NCBI GenBank assembly: GCA_964469815.1
Contig: CAYXZC010000029.1
Location: 1 to 23,167 of the forward strand
Reading direction: 5' to 3'
Source: MGBC163016 sp964469815
GTDB taxonomy: Bacteria > Actinomycetota > Coriobacteriia > Coriobacteriales > Eggerthellaceae
DNA length: 23,167 bases
The translations under genes were made by a program, and so were the position numbers. Position 1 is the stretch's first letter. Each line of letters starts with the position of its first letter. This document shows, in pieces, positions 13,626 to 21,932 of the stretch. Below the pieces are notes generated by a model that had not been told where the DNA came from, searched no databases, and saw only the letters and a list, made by a program, of their open reading frames with translations.

Positions 13626-16253
13626 ATGCCAAAGAAGATCGCTGTAATCGATGGCAATTCTTTGATGCACCGTGCATACCATGCGATACAGACGCCGATG
13701 AGCGCGCCTGATGGCACGCCTACGAATGCCGTGTTCGGATTCATGCAGATGTTCTGCAAATTCATCGAGACCGCCGCGCCGGATGGTGTCGTTTGCGCGT
13801 TCGATGAGGGCAAGCCTGAGCATCGCATCCAGGAGATGCCCGAGTACAAAGCACAGCGTCCTCATATGGATGACGAATTGCGCGTGCAGTTCCCAGTAAT
13901 AGAGAGATTGCTCGCATCGCTCAACGTTCCCATCGTCAAGGTTCCCGGATGGGAAGGCGATGACATCTTGGGAACAGTGGCGGCTCGCAATGAGAAGCTC
14001 GGATATGAAACGCTCCTCGTCACAGGCGATAAGGATGCCTGCCAGCTGGCCAGTGATCTTACCAAGATCGTCACCACGAAGAAGGGCATTTCGGATGTGG
14101 CGATCTATGGCCCAGATGAGGTGATGGAGAAATACGGTGTCACGCCATCGCAGTTCATCGACTATCTAGGCCTTATGGGCGATAGCTCCGATAATATCCC
14201 CGGAGTGCCGGGAATAGGCCCGAAGAGCGCCCAGAGGCTGCTCGAGCAGTATGGCGATATCGAAGGCATCTATGAGAACATAGATTCGCTCAAGGGCAAA
14301 CAGAAGGAGAACTTGGTCGAGAATGAGAAACTGGCGTATCTGAGCCGCCAGATCGCGACCATCATAACGGATCTGGATTTCCCGCTCGATCTTGAAGCTG
14401 TTTCGTTCCCCGATTTCGACACCGTTGAAGTGGAGAAGACGTTCAAGGATTACGCGCTCGCAAGTCCGCTCTCGCGTGTGCTGAACCTTGTGGGACAGAC
14501 CGCCGAGGTGGAGATGGTCGACCTTGATCCCGTGAAGATGGTGGATGCGGAAAAAGCTACTGGCCTCATCGATGCGGCAGCTGCACGCAATGAGCGTATC
14601 GGGTTCTCCTTCATCGAGACCGGCGCCGATACCATCTTCGGCCCGGAGGTGCATATGTGCTTCTCCACATCCGAGGGTTGCGTCTCTCTAACAGCCGAGG
14701 CGGCAAAGGTCGTGCTCGTGCATGCCATACGCAATGCTAGCATAGCAAGCTTCGATATGAAGCGAACGCTATACATGGTGTTTCCTTCAGACACAGCCCA
14801 AGATCCGCTCATAACGCTGGATGATCTGTATGCGAATGCAGGCATGGATCTGGGGCTTGCAGCATATGCCCTGGAATCCACCAAAAGCGACTATTCGCCG
14901 AACAAGCTTGCAGAGCGCTATCTTGGAGGCGAGCTTCCCCCGACCGATGACGAAGAGGATGCGCTCATCCAAGAGGCGGTCTGTGCGCGTTTGCTGGCAC
15001 CCGTTCTCGATGAGGCGCTCGTCAAGGATGGTTCTGCGGATGTGTATTTCGATATCGACCTCCCCTTGGTCGATGTGCTGGTGCAGATGGAGCGAACAGG
15101 CGTCGTCATCGATACGGATCGGCTTTCCGAGTTGGGTAAGTTCGCCGGTGATCAGTTGGGTGATCTTGCGCAGCGTATATACGATATCGCCGGTGAGCAG
15201 TTCAACATCGATTCACCCAAGCAGTTGGCGCACATCCTATTCGAGGTCATGGGACTCACGCCTATAAAGAAGAACCAGCGTGGATATTCCACCGATGCCA
15301 AGGTCCTGACCGAGCTTGCCAAGACCGAGGAGATAGCAACGCTCGTGCTTCGGTACCGCGAGCTGTCGAAGATAAAGTCCACCTACATAGACAACCTTCC
15401 GAAGATGCGCGCAGATGATGGGCGGATCCATACCGTATTCCACGAGACGGTGACAGCCACGGGGCGCCTGTCATCATCGGATCCCAATCTTCAGAATATC
15501 CCCGTGCGCACAGAATTCGGTCGCAGGATACGAGAGTGCTTCATTCCTCTAACATCCGATGAGGTGTTCCTTTCTGCCGATTACTCTCAGATTGAGCTCA
15601 GGCTGCTGGCACACCTTTCAGGTGATGAGCACCTTATCGCCGCTTTCAATTCAGGAGCCGATTTCCACGCGCAAACAGCAGCACGCGTCTTCGGCGTTGA
15701 TCCGGATGAGGTAACTCCGGAGATGCGCTCGCGTGCCAAGGCTGTGAACTTCGGGATCGTCTATGGGCAGCAAGCATACGGTCTGTCCCAAGCTCTCGAC
15801 ATCGATTTCGCAGAGGCCAAGAGCATGATAGAGAGATATTACGAGGCTTATCCTGATGTGCGCACCTATTTGGACAGCGTTGTGCAGCGGGCAGCTGATA
15901 GCGGATATGCCGAGACGATGTTCGGTCGTAAGCGGCGCATCCCCGAGCTGAAGGCAACTAACAAGCAGCTTCGCGGTGTGGGGGAGCGCACGGCCATGAA
16001 CCATCCTATGCAGGGAAGCGCTGCCGATATCATCAAGCTCGCCATGCTAGAGGTACAATCGCGCTTGCGTTCGGGTGGCTATGAGACCAGCCTTCTCCTT
16101 CAGGTACACGATGAACTGGATCTTTCGGTTCCCAGATCCGAGGTGGATGAGGTTGCTAGCATGATAAAGCAGGTGATGGAAGGTGTTGTCGAGCTGAAAG
16201 TGCCGCTAGTTGTGGAAGTGTCTTGGGCGGAAAATTGGGCAGCGGCTCATTAA
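13626..16253 (+). CDS. polA: DNA polymerase I with 5' nuclease and inactive 3'-5' exonuclease domain
   Basis: Repair and Okazaki-fragment polymerase, 875 residues. Residues 1 to about 290 are the 5'-3' nuclease (I-D-G-N-S, F-D-E-G-K-P, V-T-G-D-K-D, G-D-S-S-D-N-I-P-G-V-P-G-I-G helix-hairpin-helix). The middle domain (about 310-480) keeps E331 but has Phe329 where the metal-binding Asp of D-x-E belongs, so proofreading is probably lost, as in many bacterial Pol I. The polymerase domain has motif A with D652 (D-Y-S-Q-I-E-L-R), motif B with K705 and Y713 (R-A-K-A-V-N-F-G-I-V-Y-G) and motif C with D829 (V-H-D-E). TAGGAAG at about 13614-13620 supports ATG 13626. It stands between the glnR-like gene and the ribosomal operon promoter. 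Confidence 0.97.
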   Translation: MPKKIAVIDGNSLMHRAYHAIQTPMSAPDGTPTNAVFGFMQMFCKFIETAAPDGVVCAFDEGKPEHRIQEMPEYKAQRPHMDDELRVQFPVIERLLASLNVPIVKVPGWEGDDILGTVAARNEKLGYETLLVTGDKDACQLASDLTKIVTTKKGISDVAIYGPDEVMEKYGVTPSQFIDYLGLMGDSSDNIPGVPGIGPKSAQRLLEQYGDIEGIYENIDSLKGKQKENLVENEKLAYLSRQIATIITDLDFPLDLEAVSFPDFDTVEVEKTFKDYALASPLSRVLNLVGQTAEVEMVDLDPVKMVDAEKATGLIDAAAARNERIGFSFIETGADTIFGPEVHMCFSTSEGCVSLTAEAAKVVLVHAIRNASIASFDMKRTLYMVFPSDTAQDPLITLDDLYANAGMDLGLAAYALESTKSDYSPNKLAERYLGGELPPTDDEEDALIQEAVCARLLAPVLDEALVKDGSADVYFDIDLPLVDVLVQMERTGVVIDTDRLSELGKFAGDQLGDLAQRIYDIAGEQFNIDSPKQLAHILFEVMGLTPIKKNQRGYSTDAKVLTELAKTEEIATLVLRYRELSKIKSTYIDNLPKMRADDGRIHTVFHETVTATGRLSSSDPNLQNIPVRTEFGRRIRECFIPLTSDEVFLSADYSQIELRLLAHLSGDEHLIAAFNSGADFHAQTAARVFGVDPDEVTPEMRSRAKAVNFGIVYGQQAYGLSQALDIDFAEAKSMIERYYEAYPDVRTYLDSVVQRAADSGYAETMFGRKRRIPELKATNKQLRGVGERTAMNHPMQGSAADIIKLAMLEVQSRLRSGGYETSLLLQVHDELDLSVPRSEVDEVASMIKQVMEGVVELKVPLVVEVSWAENWAAAH

Positions 16254-16297
16254 ATGCTCCGCTTGTAACAAAGTTTGCACATTTTATGAAAAAATCG

Positions 16298-16326
16298 TTG
16301 ACGCAGGGGTATGGGATTGGTAGGAT
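16298..16326 (+). promoter_or_regulatory. Sigma-70-type promoter for rplU-rpmA
   Basis: TTGACG at 16298-16303 (five of six consensus bases) is followed after exactly 17 bases by TAGGAT at 16321-16326 (four of six). Transcription would start about 16333, giving a short leader of about 30 bases before rplU. It is the clearest promoter in the window. Confidence 0.75.
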
Positions 16327-16364
16327 AATTCCTTGCGTTTAGACACATACTAGGAGACAGATCA

Positions 16365-16931
16365 ATGTATGCAATCGTAAAGACCGGTGGAAAGCAATAT
16401 AAAGTTGCACCTGGCGATAAGATCAATATCGAGAAGCTTCCAGCCGAGGTTGGCGATAAGGTCGCACTCGATGCGATCTGCATCGTAGACGGCAAGAAGG
16501 TCGAGGCGGATCCGGCAAAAGCTGCAGGAACCAAGGTCGAGGCCGTTGTGCTCGAGCAGTTCAAAGGCGAGAAGCAGCTCGTCTTCAAATTCAAGAAGCG
16601 CAAGAACTACAAGAAACTGCGTGGCCATCGTCAGCAATTGACCCGTGTTCAGATCGTTTCCGTTGGAAGCGAAAAGTATGCGGAGTCGAAGAAGGCATCG
16701 AAACCGAAGGCTTCGAAGGCGACCGATGAAGAGCCGAAGGCGAAGGCTGCGAAGGCCGAGAAGAAAGAGACTGCAGAGAAGAAGCCTGCAGCCAAGAGCA
16801 CGGCTAAGGCCGAGAAGACCACCGCTGCCAAAGCAGCGAAGACGGCAACGAAGGCAAGCTCTGCTTCCAAGGCAAAGACAACCACAAAGAAAGCAGCTGA
16901 GAAAGCTGAAGAGAAAGCTTCGGAGGAGTAA
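16365..16931 (+). CDS. rplU: 50S ribosomal protein L21 with a Lys/Ala-rich C-terminal tail
   Basis: Large-subunit protein that binds 23S rRNA. Residues 1-102 are a complete L21 (M-Y-A-I-V-K-T-G-G-K-Q-Y to R-V-Q-I-V-S-V-G), including the basic K-F-K-K-R-K-N-Y-K-K loop. The usual length is about 103, but this protein runs to 188. Residues 103-188 consist almost only of Lys, Ala, Glu, Ser and Thr, like the tails of histone H1 or actinobacterial HU, and turn acidic in the last ten residues. AGGAGA at 16352-16357 supports the ATG. The codons for the last residues also carry the GGAGGAG ribosome-binding site of rpmA. Confidence 0.96.
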   Translation: MYAIVKTGGKQYKVAPGDKINIEKLPAEVGDKVALDAICIVDGKKVEADPAKAAGTKVEAVVLEQFKGEKQLVFKFKKRKNYKKLRGHRQQLTRVQIVSVGSEKYAESKKASKPKASKATDEEPKAKAAKAEKKETAEKKPAAKSTAKAEKTTAAKAAKTATKASSASKAKTTTKKAAEKAEEKASEE

Positions 16932-16933
16932 TC

Positions 16934-17185
16934 ATGGCTCATAAGAAAGGCTTAGGCTCGACCCGTAACGGCCGCGATTCTCATGCAAAACGACTTGGCG
17001 TGAAGATGTTCGCCGGCCAGTCTGTCAAGACAGGAAACGTTATCGTTCGTCAGCGTGGAACACATATCCATCCAGGTGAGAACGTAGGTCGCGGTGGCGA
17101 TGACACGCTGTTCGCGCTTTGCGATGGCACATTGAAGTTCACGCGCGGAGACAAGCGTAAGGTGCACGTCATACCGGAAGCTTAG
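16934..17185 (+). CDS. rpmA: 50S ribosomal protein L27
   Basis: Large-subunit protein whose N-terminus reaches the peptidyl-transferase centre. The 83-residue protein starts M-A-H-K-K-G-L-G-S-T-R-N-G-R-D-S, so it has the mature N-terminus directly. It lacks the Firmicutes-type cleaved leader, and accordingly no Prp protease gene lies between rplU and rpmA. It begins two bases after the rplU stop, with GGAGGAG inside the end of rplU, so the two are co-translated. A terminator follows. Confidence 0.97.
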   Translation: MAHKKGLGSTRNGRDSHAKRLGVKMFAGQSVKTGNVIVRQRGTHIHPGENVGRGGDDTLFALCDGTLKFTRGDKRKVHVIPEA

Positions 17186-17228
17186 GTTCAGCTCGATCAG
17201 GGCAGACCCGTTCAACATAGCGATTTTC

Positions 17229-17258
17229 AAAAGGCCCTGTTTCAGGGCTTTTTGTTTA
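17229..17258 (+). terminator. Intrinsic terminator after rpmA
   Basis: AAAAGGCCCTG (17229-17239) pairs with CAGGGCTTTTT (17243-17253), 11 bp with one G-T wobble and a TTT loop, followed by GTTT. It lies only ten bases before the obg start, so some read-through into obg may occur. Confidence 0.85.
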
Positions 17259-17268
17259 AGGAAAGAAT

Positions 17269-18660
17269 ATGTTTGTCGATAAGGTGCATATCTATGTGAA
17301 AGGCGGCGATGGCGGCGCAGGCTGCATGTCGTTTCGACGGGAGGCTCATGTTCCTAAGGGAGGGCCTGACGGTGGCGATGGCGGCCATGGCGGCGATGTC
17401 GTGTTGGTGGCAGATGCATCCTTGTCCTCTCTCATTGATTACAGGTTCAAGCATCATTTCAAGGCGCAGCGCGGAACCCATGGTAAGGGATCGAAGATGC
17501 ACGGCGCTCGAGGCGAGGATCTGATCTTGCGTGTTCCGGTCGGAACCATCGTCAGGCAATATGACGAGGAAACGAAGAGCTCGGGCGAGCTCATAGCCGA
17601 TCTGGCGCATGATGGGGAACGCGTTATCGTAGCCGAAGGCGGAATAGGTGGGCGCGGTAATACGCATTTCGTCACACCGACACGGCGCGCTCCGGCATTC
17701 GCGGAGCTCGGGGAGCCTGCGGAAGATGGATGGATAGAGCTTGAGATGAAACTCGTTGCCGATGCGGCTCTGGTCGGGATGCCAAGCGCTGGGAAATCAT
17801 CCCTCATATCGAAGATGAGCGCTGCAAGACCCAAGATCGCCGATTATCCGTTCACGACATTGGTTCCGAATCTCGGTGTTGCCACAAGTGGCGATCTCAG
17901 CTTCGTCGTAGCCGATGTGCCCGGCCTCATAGAGGGGGCACATGAGGGCAAAGGGCTCGGCCATGAGTTCTTGCGGCATATCGAGCGGACGGCGCTAATA
18001 GTGCATGTGGTGGATCTGACGGGCGATTATGAAGCACGCGATCCCCTTGCCGATTACGATATCATCAATCGGGAGCTGGCTCTTTATGCCGATGAACTGG
18101 CGAAGCGCCCGAGGATCGTGGTCGCTAACAAGATAGACGTTCCAGGAACCGAAGAGGTCGCTGCCCGTTTGGCCGAACGTGTGAGACAGGATTCCATCGA
18201 AGCTGCCGGAGGGGATGAATTCGCCCCATCTCCCGTCGATCCGAAGCTGTATGAGATCAGCGCGCTCACAGGTAAGGGCGTCGATTCTTTGAAGGCTGCT
18301 ATTGCTACGAAGGTTCACGAGCTGCGCGAGGCTTCAAAGAAGGAACAGGATGAAGGCGATGTCTTCGATAAGGTGTGGGAGCATAGGCGTCTGGCTCGCG
18401 ATGCCGCATTCGAGGTGATCGAGGAAGAACCGGGTGCGTTCAGAGTGAGCGGCAAACAGGTCGAGCGAATGGTCGTGCAGACCGATTGGGAGAACCCTGA
18501 GGCTATAAGCTTCTTGCAGCATCGTTTGCGCAGGGTGGGCGTGGATGATGCGCTTGCCGAGGCCGGGGCAAAAGATGGTGATGAGATCCGCATCTCAGGG
18601 CGTGCTTTCGACTACGAATCAGCCAGCGGTGCGGATATCTATGAGAATCTGGATCTATAG
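17269..18660 (+). CDS. obg: Obg-family GTPase (CgtA)
   Basis: Essential GTPase involved in large-subunit maturation and stringent-response control. The 463-residue protein has the three Obg parts. The glycine-rich Obg fold (1-160) contains G-G-D-G-G-A-G and P-D-G-G-D-G-G-H-G-G. The G domain has G-M-P-S-A-G-K-S-S near 170-178 (G1), D-V-P-G-L-I-E-G-A (G3), N-K-I-D (G4) and S-A-L-T-G-K-G (G5). The C-terminal OCT domain (about 385-450) includes F-R-V-S-G-K-Q-V-E-R. AAGGAA just upstream supports ATG 17269. Its place right after rplU-rpmA and before proB-proA is the common actinobacterial order. Confidence 0.97.
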   Translation: MFVDKVHIYVKGGDGGAGCMSFRREAHVPKGGPDGGDGGHGGDVVLVADASLSSLIDYRFKHHFKAQRGTHGKGSKMHGARGEDLILRVPVGTIVRQYDEETKSSGELIADLAHDGERVIVAEGGIGGRGNTHFVTPTRRAPAFAELGEPAEDGWIELEMKLVADAALVGMPSAGKSSLISKMSAARPKIADYPFTTLVPNLGVATSGDLSFVVADVPGLIEGAHEGKGLGHEFLRHIERTALIVHVVDLTGDYEARDPLADYDIINRELALYADELAKRPRIVVANKIDVPGTEEVAARLAERVRQDSIEAAGGDEFAPSPVDPKLYEISALTGKGVDSLKAAIATKVHELREASKKEQDEGDVFDKVWEHRRLARDAAFEVIEEEPGAFRVSGKQVERMVVQTDWENPEAISFLQHRLRRVGVDDALAEAGAKDGDEIRISGRAFDYESASGADIYENLDL

Positions 18661-18705
18661 CAAGGTGTCGTGCTCACCATGGATGCAAAGCAAAGGACAA
18701 CGGGT

Positions 18706-19827
18706 ATGAACAGCAAACGCCGTCTTGTGGTGAAGATAGGCTCATCGACCCTCACGACTTCGGAGAGCTCTATCGACTATGGTTATCTGGATGATCTTGC
18801 GGGTCAGATCGCAACCCTTCGCGATGAGGGATGGGATGTTGTCATCGTGAGTTCGGGTGCTATCGCAAGTGGCCTTGAAGCGCTCGGGATCGAAGTACGT
18901 CCAAAGGATATGCCCCATCTTCAAGCGGCCGCCTCGGTTGGTCAAAGCGCCCTATCGGCTGCATATGCGAAGGCCTTCAGCGTTTTTGGCATCACGACAT
19001 CGCTCGTTCTTCTCACACGCCGCGACACGGCTGACAGAGAAGCATACCTTCATGCTCGCGATACTTTGAGCACTTTGTTGGAGATGGGGGTCGTTCCGAT
19101 CGTGAACGAGAACGATACCGTTTCCGTTGAGCAGATCCGTTTCGGCGATAACGATACGCTCGCTGCTTTGGTGGCTTGCGTGATCGATGCCGACCTTATG
19201 GTCATACTTTCCGATATAGACGGGCTCTATGATGCCAATCCGCGCGTTGACGAGAATGCGAAGCTCGTATCTGTGGTTCCTCGCATCGATAAGGCCGTCA
19301 TGGACTGCGCCGGGGGTGCCGGAAGCGTTGCTGGGTCGGGCGGCATGATAACCAAGATCAGAGCCGCGCGTGTCCTGATGTGCGCAGCCATTCCCATGAA
19401 GATCGTGAACGGGCGCATGCAGAACGCTGTTATCTTAGCGGCACACGGGGAGAAGATCGGTACCACCTTCATCTCCGATAGACCAGCACATGAGATCACG
19501 CCGAAGAAACTATGGCTCGCATTGGGCGATAGCCCGCGCGGGGCGGTCTTCGTGGATGAAGGGGCGAAGCGAGCGCTCATAGAGCGCGGAAGCTCCCTTC
19601 TGTGCGTTGGGATAACGAAAGTGGATTCCAAGTTCGATCATGATGACATAATAGACATCAAGGATCCAGAGGGCACGGTGATCGCCCGCGGAAAAGTGAG
19701 CGCCTCAAGCGATGAGATAGAGCTTGCTTGCGGGCGATCGAGCGAGGATATCGCTTGCAATAGGATATTATCGAAGTTGGCGAATACGCCAGTTGTCCAT
19801 AGGGATGAGCTAGTGCTGTTCGAGTGA
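18706..19827 (+). CDS. proB: Glutamate 5-kinase with C-terminal PUA domain
   Basis: First enzyme of proline synthesis; phosphorylates glutamate with ATP. The amino-acid-kinase core has V-V-K10-I-G-S-S, V-S-S-G-A-I-A-S-G, N-E-N-D-T-V and F-G-D-N-D-T-L-A, followed by L-S-D-I-D-G-L-Y. A PUA domain covers about residues 275-373, as in E. coli ProB, which is feedback-inhibited by proline. ATG 18706 is preferred: AAAGGA lies eight bases upstream and it gives the usual N-terminus, 373 residues. In-frame ATG 18679 and GTG 18670 would add 9-12 atypical residues. The gap to proA (147 bases) holds an inverted-repeat element, so this proBA pair is not tightly coupled. Confidence 0.96.
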   Translation: MNSKRRLVVKIGSSTLTTSESSIDYGYLDDLAGQIATLRDEGWDVVIVSSGAIASGLEALGIEVRPKDMPHLQAAASVGQSALSAAYAKAFSVFGITTSLVLLTRRDTADREAYLHARDTLSTLLEMGVVPIVNENDTVSVEQIRFGDNDTLAALVACVIDADLMVILSDIDGLYDANPRVDENAKLVSVVPRIDKAVMDCAGGAGSVAGSGGMITKIRAARVLMCAAIPMKIVNGRMQNAVILAAHGEKIGTTFISDRPAHEITPKKLWLALGDSPRGAVFVDEGAKRALIERGSSLLCVGITKVDSKFDHDDIIDIKDPEGTVIARGKVSASSDEIELACGRSSEDIACNRILSKLANTPVVHRDELVLFE

Positions 19828-19841
19828 TGATCGCGCCCAAT

Positions 19842-19917
19842 ATTCTGAAGCGAGAGTGAAGGGTTCTTTTGTGCTATCTGACAAAAAGATTCTTCAGTCG
19901 CTTCGCTCCTTCAGAAT
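19842..19917 (+). repeat. 76-nt imperfect inverted-repeat element between proB and proA
   Basis: The left arm begins ATTCTGAAG (19842-19850) and ends TTCTTTT (19864-19870). The right arm begins AAAAAGA (19883-19889) and ends CTTCAGAAT (19909-19917). The ends are perfect complements over nine bases, the inner parts pair imperfectly, and the spacer is 12 bases. The right arm holds two direct CTTCAG copies around a TCGCTTCGCT core and is followed by GACA. This word pattern resembles a short dispersed palindromic repeat seen in many bacterial genomes; that is from memory, not a search. It could be a non-autonomous mobile element, and may also act as a terminator for proB. Confidence 0.65.
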
Positions 19918-19974
19918 GACATAATGTATTGGATCATGTTTCGACTGCTATCCCAGAACTGAAAGAAGGTTCAT

Positions 19975-21255
19975 GTGGAAGACATATCTGCACAGGTGAA
20001 GGATATCGCGCTTCGAGCGAAAGAGGCCAGCGTGAAGCTGGCGCAAGCTTCGACCGAGCAAAAGAACGCCGCTCTCCTTGCGATGGCAGCTTCTCTTAGG
20101 GCGAACGCGTACTCGATCGAAACGGCGAATGCCGCAGACATGAAAGCGGCGGCTGATAAGGGAACGAGCGATTCGATATTGGACAGATTGATGCTCGATG
20201 ATTCCCGCATAAACGCAATGGCTGATGCTTTGGAAGAGCTCGTGGCGCTGCCCGACCCTATCGGAAAAGTGCTCTTTGAGGATACGATGTACAATGGAGT
20301 GCGTCTCGAGAGGCTCAGCGTTCCTCTAGGTGTTGTTGCGGTCGTATACGAGGCTCGTCCGAACGTTACAGCGGATGCGGCGGGCATCTGCTTGAAATCC
20401 GGCAATGCATGCATCCTCCGTGGTGGGAGCATGGCGCTCAAGTCCAATTCCGCTATAGTCGCCGCGCTTCGCGAAGCGCTGTCGCAGACGGATATCTCTG
20501 CGGATGTCATTCAGTTCATAGATAGCACCGATCGTGGTGCCACGGACGCGCTCATGCAGTTGCACGGCATCGTCGATGTGCTCATTCCCCGAGGTGGAGC
20601 AGGGCTCATCGCTCATTGCGTGGAGGCATCCAAGGTTCCGGTCATAGAGACGGGAACAGGCAACTGCCATGTATATGTCAACAAAAGCGCCGATGGGCAG
20701 ATGGCGCGTGATATCGTGCTCAATTCGAAATGCAGGCGCTATGGGGTCTGCAATGCCTGCGAGACGCTCCTGTTGGACGATGGTTTGGATGATGCCATTG
20801 CCGCAGATATCTTGACCGCTTTGGTGGATGAAGGCGTGCTCTTGCATGTTGATGGGAAAGCGGCTTTATTGGCGCAGCGCTCAGGCGTGGATGAGATGAG
20901 CCTCACTGAGGCAACCGATGAGGATTGGGCTACGGAATATCTCGCTCCGGAGATAGCGGTTCGCTATGTCAACGGCGTTGATGCAGCCATCGAGCATATC
21001 AATAGATATGGAACGAAGCATTCCGAATCCATAGTTGCATCGGATGAAGCTGTAGCGGATGCTTTCCTAAAAGGGGTTGATGCAGCGGCGGTCTATCACA
21101 ATGCTGCGACATCCTTCACTGACGGTGGACAATTCGGCCTCGGTGCAGAGATCGGCATCTCTACGCAGAAGCTGCACGCGCGCGGTCCTTTCGCCCTTGA
21201 TGCGCTCACATCATATAAATACGTCCTCCATGGAAGCGGGCAGGTGAGGGATTAG
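19975..21255 (+). CDS. proA: Gamma-glutamyl phosphate reductase
   Basis: Second enzyme of proline synthesis; reduces glutamyl-5-phosphate to the semialdehyde using NADPH. The 426-residue length is normal. Family marks are V-Y-E-A-R-P-N-V-T, E-T-G-T-G-N-C-H-V-Y, catalytic C259 in G-V-C-N-A-C-E-T-L and F-T-D-G-G-Q-F-G-L-G-A-E-I-G. The start is GTG 19975, with AGAAGG at 19964-19969. An out-of-frame ATG two bases earlier (19973) would encode only eight residues before a stop and overlaps the true start. The stop is three bases before nadD, so proA, nadD, yqeK and rsfS are likely one transcript. Confidence 0.96.
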   Translation: MEDISAQVKDIALRAKEASVKLAQASTEQKNAALLAMAASLRANAYSIETANAADMKAAADKGTSDSILDRLMLDDSRINAMADALEELVALPDPIGKVLFEDTMYNGVRLERLSVPLGVVAVVYEARPNVTADAAGICLKSGNACILRGGSMALKSNSAIVAALREALSQTDISADVIQFIDSTDRGATDALMQLHGIVDVLIPRGGAGLIAHCVEASKVPVIETGTGNCHVYVNKSADGQMARDIVLNSKCRRYGVCNACETLLLDDGLDDAIAADILTALVDEGVLLHVDGKAALLAQRSGVDEMSLTEATDEDWATEYLAPEIAVRYVNGVDAAIEHINRYGTKHSESIVASDEAVADAFLKGVDAAAVYHNAATSFTDGGQFGLGAEIGISTQKLHARGPFALDALTSYKYVLHGSGQVRD

Positions 21256-21258
21256 ACG

Positions 21259-21927
21259 ATGTCCCGACTGTGTCCTGATAGCATTGCTGTGAGCAAGGAT
21301 GCCGAAAGCGACAGCTCGGTCAAGATAGGTATCATGGGTGGAACGTTCGATCCGATCCATCTTGGGCACTTGAGCTGCGCCGAGCGTGCGCTAGATGCCC
21401 TATGTTTGGACAAGGTGCTGTTCATCGTGTCGGGAAACCCCGCTTTCAAGCAGGAGAGGGAACTTGCAAGCCCGAAAGATCGTCTTGAGATGTGCAAGCT
21501 TGCCTGCGCGGATAACCCAGTTTTCAGCGTGAGCGATATGGAGATAGATCGCGCAGGCATAACCTATACGGTCGAGACATTGGAGGAGCTGCATTCGCGC
21601 TTCGGAAGTAGTGTTGAGCTCTATTTCATCATAGGATCCGATTCCTTGGACACCCTCGATGCGTGGAAGGATGCGTCGCGCTTGGCGATGCTCGCGCATT
21701 TCGTCTGCGTGATCCGTCCAGGATATGATCCTGATCCATCAAGGCTTGCGTATCTTCGCAAGGCCGGCTTTCTCATCGATATCATCGAGGCTCCTCTGCT
21801 CGACATATCTTCGAGCGATATCCGCGCTCTTAGAGCCGTTGGGAATTCCATTCGCTATCTAACACCGCTATCGGTTTGCAGATACATCGAGCGAAATGCT
21901 CTGTATGAAACGAACCCAAAGGGGTAA
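21259..21927 (+). CDS. nadD: Nicotinate-nucleotide adenylyltransferase
   Basis: Makes deamido-NAD from nicotinate mononucleotide and ATP, in NAD synthesis. The 222-residue protein has the nucleotidyl-transferase motif G-I-M-G-G-T-F-D-P-I-H-L-G-H (HxGH) near residue 24 and the C-terminal I-S-S-S-D-I-R-A-L. The first 20 residues are a polar extension not found in most homologues. No later start has a good ribosome-binding site, and GTGAGGG at 21244-21250 fits ATG 21259. It starts three bases after proA, and its stop overlaps a possible yqeK start. Confidence 0.95.
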   Translation: MSRLCPDSIAVSKDAESDSSVKIGIMGGTFDPIHLGHLSCAERALDALCLDKVLFIVSGNPAFKQERELASPKDRLEMCKLACADNPVFSVSDMEIDRAGITYTVETLEELHSRFGSSVELYFIIGSDSLDTLDAWKDASRLAMLAHFVCVIRPGYDPDPSRLAYLRKAGFLIDIIEAPLLDISSSDIRALRAVGNSIRYLTPLSVCRYIERNALYETNPKG

Positions 21928-21932
21928 TGTCG

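Noticed and set aside
19973..19999. Eight-codon leader peptide overlapping the proA start
   Set aside because: It shares the ribosome-binding site with the GTG start, is two bases out of phase, and contains no codon run that would suggest attenuation. Likely chance.
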